A stretch of DNA of 64,000 nt from Sanguinoderma infundibulare (GCA_032821775.1 JAVLRN010000005.1:1860001-1924000), one strand, 5' to 3'; numbered from the stretch's first letter, positions 1 to 12,176 are shown. The notes: generated by a model not told the origin, from the letters alone. Program-made: numbers and translations.

Positions 1-3000
1 AAGATGGTGCCGCAACCTTAGGCGATGATAGCGTTCTCATGGATCAGGACGAGGGTATCGGTCTAACCGTGGTGTCGGTACAAGCTTTCACGCCGATCCT
101 GGGGACTCTGCTTCTCAGTCCGAACGGCCTGGTTGGCGGATCGGCCCGATACGCGGTCGTGGAACTCCTCCGAAGACTGCGGCGCGCTGACGAGCGTGAT
201 GAAAAGGTGGGGGATGCTGCGGACGACGGTGCAGAAGAGCCTCAGCCGTCGGATCCGTCCCGTCCTGCTAGTCCCGCAGCCTCCCAGAGTTCCTACCAGG
301 ACACGGCGGAGTCATTGGAGGTTGGGCTATGCCAGCGAGCGGAACGGAGACTGTTTGAACGGGAACTTATCTACCAGGTCGTGATCGGCATGGGGCGCCT
401 GGATATAGACGACAATCGAGGAGACCAGCAGCTGGATGCTCTTGCGGAAATAGCGTCGGTTTCTGAAGCATCAACGGCGGTTCCCACTCCTCAGGCTGTT
501 CACCCCATCCCTGAGCCAGACTCGTACTTCCCGCCCGCTGCGAGTCTCGTGTTTTCAGGTGCTGGGCCGTCAACGATGTCGACCACCTCCCCACCTGGGA
601 CCATTCTCGAAGTGGCAGCGTTTGGCGCGAGTACATCCCCTCCAGCCCCATCGCCTTCCCCGCCGGTCTCGTCGACTTCTTCGATAGAAGGATCGCCTAG
701 CCATTCATCTGCATCCACGCCGTCACTGACGTCATCCACTTCTTCCTCGTCCGGGGAATACTCTGACAACGCTGAGCTAAGCGGATCGGATCGCTTCAGT
801 CTCGGTTTGACAGACACTTTGCCCTCCGCGGACGGCGCCCAGGCACCGATGGACGTGGAAGAAGCTGTCGCCATGCCTTCGGAGCTGAAAGTGCCGCTGA
901 CGATGACGCAGGAGCAGGACTGGGCCGAACCACGCTCGCCGCCTCGATCTACCGCGCTTCCTACTACTCCTCCTTTGGACATTCAGCCATCCTCACCGGT
1001 CGCCGCCCCCGTTCCTGTTGCGGCAGAGTCAAGCCTCCCAATCTCCAGCCTGCCCTCTCTATTAACGCAGGCGCCTGTGGCGAACGAGTCGCCCCCTCGA
1101 CTTCAGGCGTCGGGTTCGGGATGGATAAGTCCACCATCTGTGGCGAGAGAGCTGGCTACGGATGGGCAGCAGCAGTCGGACGACTTGGCTGATCTGAGCG
1201 AGGAGGCCGCGGTGGGGCGGCTTTCCAGTATGAGTTTGATGGCGGCCGTAACAGCAAGCGGTGAGTCATCGAATGTACGCTATTTTTACTAGCTCGCTGA
1301 GGAGGTCGACTTCTTGATAGGTTCGATCGGTGAGAACACGAAGAGAGCGTTTGTAGCGGAGGTTGAACGCGTCGGACGAGATCCAGTGTACTGGGTTAGG
1401 CGGGAGGCGAGTTTCGCGGTCGGCGCGCTTGCCAAAGCCGTTCCAGTTGAAGTGGTGACGTCGTCGCTGGTGAGTCAACTCCGTGCAATGTGTCCTAGAT
1501 AGAAATTCAACTGACGTTGTTGGGCAACTGAAGCTTCCACTGTTCGAGTCTTTGTGTCAGGACTCGACGTGGCATGTACGCCACTCTGTTCTGTTCGCGC
1601 TTCCTGCCATCCTCTCGCGGTTAACTCCGGAGCACCGCCGGAAACTCGCGCTGGACGTCATCCTTCCGTTGTCGCAGGACGAAGAGCCGACTGTCCGATC
1701 TGCCGTCCTGGAAGCCCTCGGCGAAGTGATGCACACGTTTGCGGATGACGACAGTGGACCACCTGAGTCGCTTCTGAAACTGTTCCTCGGCGTCCGTGAA
1801 ACGGAAGATCCGGGCGGGGGAACGCCTGCGTCCCAACCTGAACGGCCACCTCTACTGAAGGAGTCTCAATCAGCGCCGCCACGTTCGGTTATTTCTGCTT
1901 CTGCGACGAGCTCGGCTTGGAGCGATTATGGCACCGACGCGGGTGGAAGCCCGGACATCTATGACGACCCTCAGCGGCCTCTCATATGTGCGTTCAACTA
2001 CCCGGCGGTTGCCCTGACGGTTGGCAGGCAACGCTGGCCGGAGCTACGTTCTCTGTACTCGTTGCTCGCCCAAGACCCGTCGTTCAAAATCCGCCGGACG
2101 CTTGCCGCTTCGCTCGGCGAGATCGCAAAAATAATCGGCGAGGAGCACGCGAAGGCCGACCTCATGAGCGTCTTCTGGTCAAGCTTACGTGCGGACGAGA
2201 GCGAGGTGCGGGCGAAGATCATCGAAGCGTTGCAAACGTTTGTGCGCGCGCTTGCGCTCAGAGAGCGCAACGAGGTGGCTAAGGGCCTCGAGGAAGCTTA
2301 CTCTTCCGGCAAACTGTTGTCGTGGCGGGAGCGCGAGAGTGCGGTCAAGGCGTTAGGTGGTCTTGTGGAGGTAGAAGACATCAGCAACGAGGTGCTGAAG
2401 ACCATGCTGGTCAAGGCGCTGGATGACGGTGTGGCCGCCGTCCGGGAGGCTGCCATATTTGCGGTGAGTGCTCAGGATCGCTCGGCCCAACCGCCGGTTC
2501 TTGCGTCTAATGCGAAAATTTTCCGCAGCTGCCTGCCTTCTTGAAGGCGTGGAGGGACTCTCCGACTCAGTTAGAGGCGCTGCGCGCTGATATCCTGGCA
2601 TTCGCTGGCTCGACCTCGTTCCGCCGGCGTACGACGTATGTGACATGCATCCAGGAGATGCTGGTTTCCGACCACGGATATGTTGTCGTTGGGAGGGAGA
2701 CGTTTTGGGAAACGCTCGCAGCACTTGTTCGGGATCCAATCGTCGACGTGCGCATACGCGTCGCGCGGCTGCTGAGCTTGATTTCTGGTGAGTTTTTGTC
2801 ATTTGCTGTGGTCTTTGCCTTCGTTTGCTGATGATTCGTCGTCTGTACAGACAAGTTTGGTCGAACAGACAGCCGCGTTTCTACTAGGACAGTCGCGTTG
2901 GCGCGAGATCTGGCGGAAGACTCCTCCCACGAGGTGCAGGCTTTTGCTACAGCTCTTCTCGCCGGCGCTTCCATGCTCGGATCAGAGCCGCGTCGTCCTC

Positions 3001-3068
3001 CTGTGGTGATTTTGTCATCTCACAGTGCGGCGACGTTCTCTCGCCCGCCGCCACCCAACACGAGCTAG
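1..3068 (+). CDS. PP4 regulatory subunit 1-like HEAT-repeat protein (5' partial)
   Basis: The open frame runs in from the left edge (codons start at base 3), so the N-terminus lies outside. Proposed exons are 3-1260, 1321-1469, 1534-2463, 2529-2787 and 2851-3068. They give about 937 residues and end in TAG. The first third carries a DQDEGIGLT segment and a long Ser/Pro/Thr-rich low-complexity linker. From about residue 420 the protein is built of HEAT/ARM helices, for example RDPVYWVRREASFAVGAL, DSTWHVRHSVLFALP and DEEPTVRSAVLEALGE. The arrangement of HEAT repeats around an acidic, disordered insert resembles PPP4R1, a scaffold for the PP4 catalytic subunit. The family call rests on repeat pattern and layout and not on a catalytic motif; another HEAT scaffold such as a PP2A A-type protein is the main alternative. 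The last 50 residues are Pro-rich and weakly constrained, so the final exon is the least sure. Confidence 0.75.
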
Positions 3069-4440
3069 AGTCTGCGGAACATCTAGGCATGGATTTCCCT
3101 TGACTCAGCCGCCCAGAGAATTGCCGTCTCGGGGTTGGGCACTCTTCCTTTGTGCCATGCGGTCGGCCGCTATAACGTATCCGATGGGGCCTATGGGAAC
3201 ATTCCAGGCTATGGATAACTCGAAGCAGCGGTTGAGCCATCGCGGGTTCTATCTAGCCTGCGGCGACAGCATTCAGTCGACCTTCCGCCGACGTCATCGT
3301 GTGTTCGAGCGGCACCTGCACATCGTGCCGCGAAGTCTTACGGACACACGACCCGCATGGGTGCGGTCAGCCGACCGCGGCCGCCTTATATAGCTTAGCT
3401 AACTTATCACATACGACCGCTCATCTTACCGCTGCAACCCCATCGCCGTCGTATTCGTGCAGACTTTCCATTCGAGCTTTGTTACGCTCTTGTTATCCGC
3501 AATGACGTCCTCGTTTCCCATCGCATTCACATCAACTTTCGAGTCCGTACTGTATCATTAAGTACATACACCCGAGCAACATACAGACCGATTTACCATA
3601 GGATATGATAGTTACTATTGAAAATAATTTGGTGACCAACCGCTTCTGATCGTTCCCGCTTCCTGTGGATATCACAGTCTTCCTGACGATCGTCCGGTGC
3701 TGGGAGCAGCCGGCCAATGGCATCTTGTGAGGGTGGGGTCACGACATTGGCTCGTGCTTCATATTCATGTTGCTATTATAGTTCGTTGGCATCAGAAGGT
3801 CACCAATTTGCTCTGTGCGAGCACAGACAGTCTGGCGCCGTGCAGACTTGACTTAACCCCCTCTAGCCGCGAACTAAACTTCCTTCCTCAAGGGTCTGAG
3901 AGAGGACGCGTCACAGCGTGACGGAGACGGGAGGTTAGGGTTTAGGATCGAGACCGATCGCAGGCACGTGAGGACAATAAAGAGGATCCCAGGAATAGAC
4001 GCCGCTGGCTTGCTTGTCGCATGTCCGCCACGCTTTGTTCCCTCGACAAAGGCCCCTCGATCGTGCGCTTACCGTGTGCTTGTGCTTGTGCTTTATGTGC
4101 GGAAGAATAAGCCGGATGGCAGCGGTGCCCCGCCGTCGCCGTGGAAAAGGCGCAAGATAATAGGGGTGTCCGCGGCGAAGGCGCGTTTCCCGATCTCTCC
4201 TCGAGACCTTATTCTGCCCAGTGTCTCCACTGCGGTCTCCTCCCTCCGCCGCGCCGCCTGGCTCTGCGAGCTCCTTTCTGACGATCCGTCCGAGGCTGGT
4301 CTGAGGCCCACGCGTTTTCTCTCCTGCTGGCAGCGTTATATTATCCTCCTGTCTCACCACTCACCGCCCTAGCTGGCCGTCACGCTTCCCGCTCGTTTCA
4401 TCCAAGACATTTCACGACCCCTTGGGCCCCGGGCTACCTT
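3069..4440. other. Intergenic region, 1.4 kb, no gene recognised
   Basis: This separates the HEAT-protein gene from the next gene on the same strand. Open frames here (for example 3025-3393 on +, 3935-4360 on -) have no family motif and no matching splice pattern. A TATATAG string lies near 3386. The last 150 bases before 4441 are rich in pyrimidines, as is common just upstream of fungal start codons. Confidence 0.5.
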
Positions 4441-5988
4441 ATGACGCATGCATTGTCACCCGGATTCCGCAGAGTGCGGACAGGGGCCTTCGGTGAGTCT
4501 TGGGTTTCAGATGCATTCGCGCTGCGGGATGTTGACGTGGGGCTAGCGATCACAACTTTTGTCAGTGTGGTGTGGACAATCCTCTTGTCTGCCGAAATAT
4601 TCGTGCTCTATGATACGTCGGACCCGGCACAGAGTGAGTCGTCTTCTTGTCCGTCGCTGTCGTGCGTTGACCGAAGCGCGATCTTCGCGACACCAGGGAA
4701 CCTCGTGGCCGTCCTCATTTTTGTAAATGCCGTCACGGCGATCATGCTCCCAGTGCTGTGAGTGCGTAGTGCGATTGTAAAGCTCTCTGATGTTCATATT
4801 GGTGTGCAGGTCCATCTTCCAGTTCCGAGCATGGTTGGACGCTGCGAGGCTCCTCTTCCTCTTATTGATACATATTGGTACGTTTGTTCCCGCCCTCTGT
4901 GCAACCCGCGCACTGACGTCTAGCAGGGACTGCGGTGCTCTTTACGGTGTGGAACCCGACATTCAACTGTCCTCATGAACGTATGTCTCCACGCCTTTCA
5001 CCGATTTGACCCCGCTGACGTAGGTGATGCTCAGCGTCGCAACGTAAAGTGTGTCAGAACGTCAATGTAGCGATCCTGGTATGCAGCTGGGTCGTGCCTA
5101 CTCTCCGTGCGTTTTCTTGGGCTATTAATGAAACGTTTGCCGTAACTAATATCATCCTCTCGCGTAGTTGTTTGGTATGCTGCCTTCCTGGCCGTGTCAT
5201 ACCGGCTATGGCATAAAGACCAAAAGGAGATACAGGAAGTGTCTGAGAAGCGCTTGTCAGAGTTGCCAATGATGGTTCCATCCGCCCGGCGTCCCTCGCT
5301 GGTCCCAGGCCAGGACAACAAGCTGTCTGCTAATGTCAGCAGTATGCCGTCTGGGGTGCGCAAGCCGGTACCTCCTCCGTTACAGCTGCCTCCACGCCCG
5401 CTTCCACCTGGAGCACAACCACCGACTCTGCCGAATCACCTGCTGGCTCAGACAAGCCAGCCGCCATCCCAGCGGTATCAGCCGCAGACGGGCCAGCAAC
5501 AGCAAACAGGCTACCAACTGCAGGCCGGCTACCAATCGCAGGCCCACCGCTCGTCACCGTCCAACTTCTCAAATTCTCAATCGTCTTACTCTCAACATTC
5601 GTCTCGGGTCACGTCAACACGGTGGTCTCAGCCACATTCTATCCTACCTGCTTATTACTCATCACAAGTCTCGCCTCGCAACTCCCACAATTCGCGTCCA
5701 TCATTAACGTTGCAGGCGTCTGGCCTCCCGCCGTCGCAGCTGCCGTCTGCCCGTCCACCATCGCATCTGCCGTCTCCTCGTCCACCATCGCATCTGCCAT
5801 CTCCTCGTCCGCCATCCCATGCGCCATCTCCATCCACGTCCAGCTCCCAGGGGCATTCACGATCATCGTCTCATGCTCGCTTACTGGCGTTGGCACTGCC
5901 ACACGCTATGTCCACGGATGAAACCAGCGACGACTCCTCTCCGAGGTCTTCAGGAAGACTTTCCAAGCCCGCGCCTTGGGCATTCTGA
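4441..5988 (+). CDS. Four-helix membrane protein with Pro/Ser/Gln-rich tail
   Basis: Exons 4441-4757, 4810-4877, 4927-4980, 5035-5106 and 5168-5988 give 443 residues. Four hydrophobic segments are seen: about residues 32-56 (VGLAITTFVSVVWTILLSAE), 88-112 (NLVAVLIFVNAVTAIMLPVL), 120-140 (RLLFLLLIHIGTAVLFTVW) and 160-186 (VNVAILVCSWVVPTLLVWY). The fourth is assembled across an intron, which supports the model. A cytosolic-looking tail of about 250 residues follows. It is rich in Pro, Ser and Gln and has three near-perfect copies of a nine-residue unit (RPPSHLPSP, at 5750-5830). The two-pair hairpin layout with a cysteine-containing loop (SCPSLSCVD) is like the many small tetraspan proteins of mushroom genomes. 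I do not recognise a named family. The start is the first ATG in the open frame. Confidence 0.65.
5741..5833 (+). repeat. Tandem proline-rich coding repeat
   Basis: Inside the tail of the membrane protein, a 27-base unit coding RPPSH(L/A)PSP is repeated about three times in direct succession, preceded by the degenerate unit LPPSQLPSA. Unit boundaries are clear in the DNA because the copies differ by only a few bases. Confidence 0.7.
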
Positions 5989-6355
5989 TGTCTGTACATG
6001 ATGTGTAGCTTACAAGTTGCTCTGTATCGATACAAGCTCTATTATTGCATCCCCATGAACCATTTACAAACTGATCACGGATGGCTCGACGCCGACGGAT
6101 CGCAAGCTGTGGCAAAACGGTACTGCGATCGCTGGGGTAGTCTGGAATGATATTGATCCGCACTGCTTCCGCATTGCACTGTGGCCGGGCCACGTGCGCG
6201 CAAGTTCCCGGTCAAGTCTCCCCGACTTTCGGTTCTGGCCTCGTACAGACCCCCTTCATGTCCTGAATCCTGATATCGCTTTCTTGTTCTACGACATCCA
6301 TACTCCTATTCTTGCTTATTTTCGCCTGACGAATTTACGATTGACGACAAAAGGC
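5989..6355. other. Short intergenic region
   Basis: These 367 bases between two + strand genes show no recognised gene. They hold the 3' end of the membrane-protein gene and the promoter of the IST1-TBC gene; no clear core promoter motif was seen. Confidence 0.5.
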
Positions 6356-9300
6356 ATGGCTCAGTGGGACACCGGTCGGGTGAAGGTATGTCTTCTCCGT
6401 ACGCAGTGCATCTTGCGGGATGCTCATGGCAGCTGGTGGAATAGGCCCAACTGCGGCTCACGACCCAGAGACTGGGGCAACTGCAAGACCGCATGGACTC
6501 TCAGGCGCGGATCACACAACGAGATGTCGCGACGCTCCTCCAGCAAGGCAGCATTGCGCTGGCGCGAGCGAAGGCTCAGAAGCTGATCCGGGACGACGTC
6601 AAGAGCGATCTCATGCAGACATTGGAGATGCATATCGGTGTTATACTGGGTCATTTGGCTGAGCTGGAGCAGAGGTGCGTTAAATATGTTCTCCTGACCT
6701 GTCTTCCCTGCTAACACCCTCTTCCGTTACTCAGTGATACGCCGAGTCCTACTGTGGCAGAAGCTGCTTCAAGTATCATATATGCTGGCTTGCAGGTCGA
6801 CTCAAAAGGTCAGTAAGATTCTCGTGCGATCCTGCCGCCGTCATCCATTTCGGAGGAGATAGCAGGCTCAACGCGTACTCGCATTCGCAGACCTACACAA
6901 TGCCCGGGAGTTCATCATGCAGGCGCTGGGGCCCGACTTCACGCGTTCCGCACTCACCAACGAAGATAACTACGTGTCGCCCCGGGTGAGCATCCACCTT
7001 GCAGTGCTTCCTTGCGTGTCTCTGAGAAGTTGTAGGTGCTCCGAGCGGTGGCTTCCCCTCCCCCGACAGCGGCGAAGCTGGATCAGTACCTGTATGGGAT
7101 AGCGCAAACTTTCAATGTTCAATGGCTTCCCGACCTATCTCCGCAACAGAAGTACGTGCTTCGCTGCATGTCTGGTGGTGCGAGTGGACGGGTGTTGAAG
7201 CTAAGGCCGACAGGGTTAATGCTCTATCCCCCATTGTGGACCCGGAGATTGTGAACGTCGTGGACCTTTCCGATCTCCGTCAATTATGCTCTCATGGTAA
7301 GCTTCATAAATGAATGAAGAAATCCAAGGATGGGCGATATTGAGGCGCGTCCAGGTCTCCCGCCACACCCACCTTGGTTGCGTCCGCGAGTTTGGAGGTG
7401 AGCGTATTTGCATTTGGTTAACCGCCATCGGTGTTGAACACGACAAAGGTTGCTTCTTGGTACGCTACCTTCGGACAAGACGAGATGGCGTAAAGAATCT
7501 AATGCGCAGAGGGATAACTACTATGTAAGTTCTCGGACGGGCTTTGTCTTCCTCAAAGGCTAAGCCTTGCATAGGACCTTGTCCGTCGATTGCTTGGACC
7601 GCTGTCGTCTCTATCAGAGCCAACACAACCGCTTTCGCAGACCGATCAATCAATTTTGGATGCCTCTAACGAACTTTCTATGGTCCCACCCAGTCTGTTG
7701 GTTACGCTGGAAGAGGAGCCGGAATCATGCCCACAATGCCCCTTGGACAATGACGCATCAGAAGGGATCAAGATAACCACCGCTGGTAACCTTGACGTTC
7801 GCCTCCGCCTCATCCGTGCAAAGGAGGCTGGCGAGTCTGAACAGTCATCGTCCAACGGCACTCCCGAGATCCGCCTTGACACGACCCCCGAGATTCGTGT
7901 TGACACCACTCCCGAGATTCGGTTCGGTGCAACTCCGGAAGTTCGCTTGGAAGAACCGTCGCCAACTAAGTCCACGGCGAGCGAAAGCACTTCCGAGGAT
8001 GCCCTATCCGTTCCAGATTCTGAGCATTCTGGCGTCTCCACGACTCTCCTTCCGTCGCGGCATTACACTTCGTTCAGCGCCCATAACAAGCACTCGTCCG
8101 CTCTGCTTCGGCTGTTGTACATCCACTCAGCCTTGAATCCGGCGAACCGCTCGCCACACATTGGTTCGCTGCTAGTGCCCATCTATACGGCACTCGTGGA
8201 GGAGGTTGATCCCCAGGATGTTCCTCACATTGAAGCAGACGCGTTCTGGGTATTCGAGTCCATGATCGGAGAGTTCTCCGAACTAGAAGACGAACAGAAC
8301 GGAACCGTCTGGGTCCAGAAGCTCAGCGATCGTTTGCGCTGGGCTGATGCAGAGCTTGCGGATGACTTGGTATGTGAAGATCTTACTCACAAAGAGTCGC
8401 AGTCTTACAGATTGTGTCCGCAGACAACGAAGGGGCTTGATCCCGGCCTCCCCCATTACTCCTTGTACGTCCGCGATTTTCCCTACCGTTTGAATTACGA
8501 TTTGACATTCCCCGCAGCCGGTGGCTCATACCTCTTCTCACCCATACACTCCCGCTCCCTACAGTGCTCATGGTTTGGGATGCTCTTTTCTCTCGCCCAA
8601 TGCGGGAACGAGATGAGAACCCGAAACTTGATTACCTCGTGGATATATGCACAAGCATGTTGCTCTCCGCTCGTGGCACCCTCCTCCAGTAAGTGCAGCA
8701 TGTTTGCTCACAACCTACTCGATGCCTCATCCGATGGATTATAGACTCGGCAGGGCCCACCGCAAGCAACAGACTCTGTGGTCGGATGAGATTGCTGCTA
8801 TTCAGTCCACTGCGTTTGGCGAGCGGGAACTGGAGGAAGCGTTCATTGAGGGGATGGCTTTCCTTCAGAAGTATCCTCTGGATGCCGTAGGGGGCATTGA
8901 GAAGGTGCTACAGACAGCCTACGATCTAGCCTTACAGCGCCAGGCCACTATCAATCCCCAAAATGGTGTCGGCGGTTTTGGAGCACGTCTTTGGAAAGGC
9001 ATTTCGTCGAGCCTGGAGTCTCGCCCCGATGAGGATGATTCGGAAGAGGAGACGGATGAGGAGGACGAGGAGGTAGCTGTCGTGCAGTCCCAGCAGGGCG
9101 CATTCTCAGCACGTCTGGCCAACACCGTGTGGCGGGGTATCACCAACCAGAGCGCGATGGACGTTCCCTCCCCCACAAGTTCTCTGCCACCATCTCCAGA
9201 GTTGACACCTTCACAATCGGCTCCTCCTGTTCCCCCGAAACAGAGCGTAGCTGACGCTGCTGCCCGCGGACGAAACATGATCTGGGGTTATGCCGAGAAG

Positions 9301-10830
9301 TTGAAGGATTCCGACGCTGCTGCAACGTTTGCCAAAGTCAGCACGAACTGGCGAGTCAAGGCTCTGGACGTTTGGTCAAAGCCACGGGCCGAGGCGCCTC
9401 CCTCGAGCACTTTGGCCCCGCCCCCGACATCTCAGTCTGCACCGGCACTGACTTCGATTGCGGATCACGCGCGGAGCATCTCTCTCACGGTGTTGACTCG
9501 CAATTCGCCCAAGCCACAAGACGAGAAAAGAGGATCTATGCCTATCATCGACCGGTCGGATAACTACTCACCCCCGCCTCGGCCTGCGTTCTTCCGACCG
9601 GTCAGAGACAGCGTGTTTGTTGCTTCCCCCATAAGCCGAAGCAGTAACGCGTCGCCCGTGTCGGAGTCCGGTTCTGTCGGAGGTTCCAATATTCGAAACT
9701 CATTGTCGTCCTCATTCAAGCTTCCGTCGGATAGGAACCCTTCCCGCAACAGCACGGGCCCTCGCCCCTTACTACTGAACTCGGCCTCGTTAATGACGCG
9801 GGGTTCCATGTCAGGACCTGCCAGTCCCGCCCGAACCCCCATTTCGCCATCGGCAGAATCGAAATGGGTGGAGTCGGTGCGTGCGAAGCGTCAGGCAGGT
9901 GAACATCGCGCCTCTCAGTCGTCTATCTCCTCCCTGTCTCCCTCGGAACCGTACCGCCCGAGGAGAGTAGCTACTCAATCAGACTTGGAGTCCGATGGCG
10001 GCAGCAGGATTGTACCGATCAACCGTAACAAGTCGCCTTCACCGATGGCACAAGCATCCAGACGCACGCCCTCAAGAAACTCGATCAGTCCCCCATCGCC
10101 ACCGGAGACCCACCGTCGCATTTCTACGAACGGCTCAGGTTCCGGGGACAATGCGCAAGGTGGTTGGACTCGTGTGGAAGCGCCGGATTCTCCTGCCACC
10201 GTCCCTTCCCCGCCTCCCCCCGGCACTCCTGACGCGGAGACCATCCCTATTACCGATGTGCATGTCAAGCAGCCAGAATCGCATCGGCAACGTGGCTCTG
10301 TCGTGCTCCCAGAGACCAGTGACATCACGGTCGCAAGCCCCGCTCCAGAGAACAAGCTCGCTCGTAGGCAAGCGACCATCTCGCGGATTTCCCGCGACGG
10401 GGAGGCCTCGGATTCCTCCGCGACCGAGCCCGCTGCCAAGAACCCGAACCTCCGCAGGAAGCGCTTCCCGCCGCGCCTGCAGCAGCTTCGGAACTCGCGT
10501 GGTCCCACGGAGCCTGTGCCCCCTCTACCTTCGCACTTCCAGTCGTTGGACGTGCCCGTGGACGACCACGAGCATGAGAACGCGACGACCCCGCGTGCGA
10601 ACACGTTTGACGAGCAGATGGTGATGCCGCCGTCTCCAAGGGCCCGACGACGTAAGATCTCAGGTGGGGAGGCTGAGGCTCCCGTCCGCACTCGCAAGCT
10701 CTCTTCGGAGGGCAGGCGGAGAGTCTCTGCTGAGCGCGATGTGAAGCAAAAGCGGGAGAGCGCTGCTGTGGAAGGCGACGACGAGGGGTACAACGATCTG
10801 TTGAGCGCATATGAGAGCGAAGAGACGTGA
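6356..10830 (+). CDS. IST1 domain fused to degenerate TBC (Rab-GAP-like) domain
   Basis: Twelve exons (6356-6385, 6445-6674, 6735-6808, 6891-6985, 7036-7151, 7214-7296, 7355-7397, 7449-7524, 7575-8369, 8424-8464, 8518-8688, 8745-10830) sum to 3840 nt, 1279 residues, in one frame. Residues 1-182 match the IST1/DUF292 fold of the ESCRT-III partner IST1: VKAQLRLTTQRLGQLQDR, then RDVATLLQQGS, AKAQKLIRDD and the end motif YLYGIAQTFNVQWLPD. From about residue 190 the sequence becomes a TBC domain of TBC1D13 type: DLSDLRQLCSHGLP, PWLRPRVWRLLLGTLP, and later FRWLIPLLTHTLPLPTVLMVWDALF. The usual glutamine-finger motif (YVQG) reads NRSPHIGSL and no arginine-finger IxxDxxR was found, so Rab-GAP activity is doubtful. 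A disordered, Ser/Pro-rich basic tail of about 690 residues follows. If the model were wrong it would be two adjacent genes. Confidence 0.75.
7858..7953 (+). repeat. TPEIR tandem coding repeat
   Basis: Inside the TBC region, a unit of about nine codons reading TPEIRxDT is repeated four times in a row (TPEIRLDT, TPEIRVDT, TPEIRFGA, TPEVRLEE). The DNA repeats with a period near 27-30 bases. It lies in the poorly conserved insert between the N- and C-terminal parts of the TBC fold. Confidence 0.75.
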
Positions 10831-11004
10831 TTGGAAGATGCGTGCGGCAGGAAGGTGTGGTGAAAAGCGACGATATACGTTCCCAACATGCCTATCTTAC
10901 GAATATTCCACATCGCGCTATTACTAGCTATCGCCCTTAGATCTACCGGAATATTTATCGTGTTCTGTGTCTAGTGTCCCTCACAGTATGTTATAATGCT
11001 ATTT

Positions 11005-11760
11005 TTACTGAACTTGATGTTGTTGCTCGTTCTCGGTCTGGAGGGCTTCTTGTACTCCTTGGTATACCTCGAGGAGGATTGGGAAACGTGGAAGTAAGTT
11101 CTGAATGCGCGATCAGCGAGTTCTCGGAAGGAAAGTCGGGGCAATGGGTGAACCGACCTCGAATGCGACTTCCAGCTGAAGTGAACCTTGAGGTGTGCGA
11201 TTAATGGCGACGCAATAATATCGAATATCCCAGCCACGTAAACCCTCATTGATGAGGAAATCCTCCAAGGAGGACCATGGAACGAACTTGCGGGTTGCGA
11301 GCAGAGATACTCCAGCAAAGCCCTTGTGCGTCTCCAACTGGATGCCTAGCGTGGGTAGTACAACCACGGACTCTGCATATGGGAATGTTTAGCCTCCAGT
11401 TCTGCGCCCTGGCAGTAAATGGAGATGCACCGACCCCATTGGATCTGGGTGGAGCGTGTGTACGCATACAACAGCAGCACCAGTGACAGCACCGCAATGC
11501 CAGGTGTAGTTGAAGTCGCCTGAACCCAAATGTCAGCACTACCCTCGAAGGTTATGCGCAACATTGCTCTTTCTTACCGCCCTCCAGCAGTACGCAGCAC
11601 CAGAGACTACACATGCGTCCAACCACAGTCCACCCAGAGCGGGGAGCGTGCCGGCGGTACGTCTACGTAGACTGGGCGCTTCAACTCTGTATTCCCTCCA
11701 CCCTTGGCCGTCGATGATCGAGAACTCGGGGTGTTCTCGCAGAGGCGTGGTGCGTTGCAT
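11005..11760 (-). CDS. PIG-H / GPI15 subunit of GPI-GlcNAc transferase
   Basis: Exons on the minus strand (11578-11760, 11435-11519, 11158-11372, 11005-11100) give 192 residues. The signature is the PIG-H domain: LPTLGIQLETHKG, then FVPWSSLEDFLINEGLRGWD and IRYYCVAI, with the family end NLLPRFPILLEVYQGVQEAL. Upstream are a short HPEFSII segment and a hydrophobic hairpin (about residues 45-85, split by an intron), the ER membrane anchor. PIG-H is a small cytoplasmic-facing subunit of the complex that moves GlcNAc onto phosphatidylinositol at the ER, the first step of GPI-anchor synthesis. Length is normal for the family (about 190). The gene is convergent with the IST1-TBC gene (174 bases apart) and divergent from the GH5 gene. 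All four exons keep phase, so the model is firm. Confidence 0.88.
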
Positions 11761-12176
11761 TCATCAGAACTCAGACTGAGCTTGCGATCGAAGCTTGGTG
11801 GGGGTGGGGGAAGTTGGCAGGAGCAAATCGAGTCGCTACAGGCGCTATAGCGGCTATACCACAGGCGGCGCCCGACCTGAACTTAAACCTATCCCGCTCT
11901 CTCCTGCAACGGGCACTCCAAGCTGCATGCCGCGACATGGTTTTCCGACATTTCTAATGGCCTTGTGCATCAGCATTTGCCAGAGATACTGTTGCTTAAC
12001 AGTGTACTGCAAGCTCACATGCACCTTCGCCCAAATTCGTTGGGCCAAAATGCAACCAGTCGCCTATTTTTCGGCTGGTGTCAGCCCATGGTCGTATCCC
12101 ACAAGCAGGCAACTGGCTCCTCCCCGGCCGTCTCCGCCACATTGCTACGACCCTTCACCTTCTGCGTCTTGTCTCA
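11761..12176. other. Divergent promoter region
   Basis: These 416 bases lie between the start codons of PIG-H (minus) and the GH5 enzyme (plus) and must hold both promoters. I see no clear TATA box or known factor site. Confidence 0.5.

Noticed and set aside
3025..3393. A 122-codon plus-strand frame at the end of the HEAT-protein gene
   Set aside because: It overlaps the last exon in another frame and has no motif. It could at most be an alternative C-terminus.
7152..7213. Reading IST1 and TBC as two overlapping genes
   Set aside because: A normal 62-nt GTACGT...CAG intron joins them in phase. Separate genes would need overlapping coding ends in different frames.
9975..10913. A 312-codon minus-strand frame over the tail of the IST1-TBC gene
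   Set aside because: It mirrors a Ser/Pro/Arg-rich coding tail. It has no motif, and its own strand shows no splice or promoter support.
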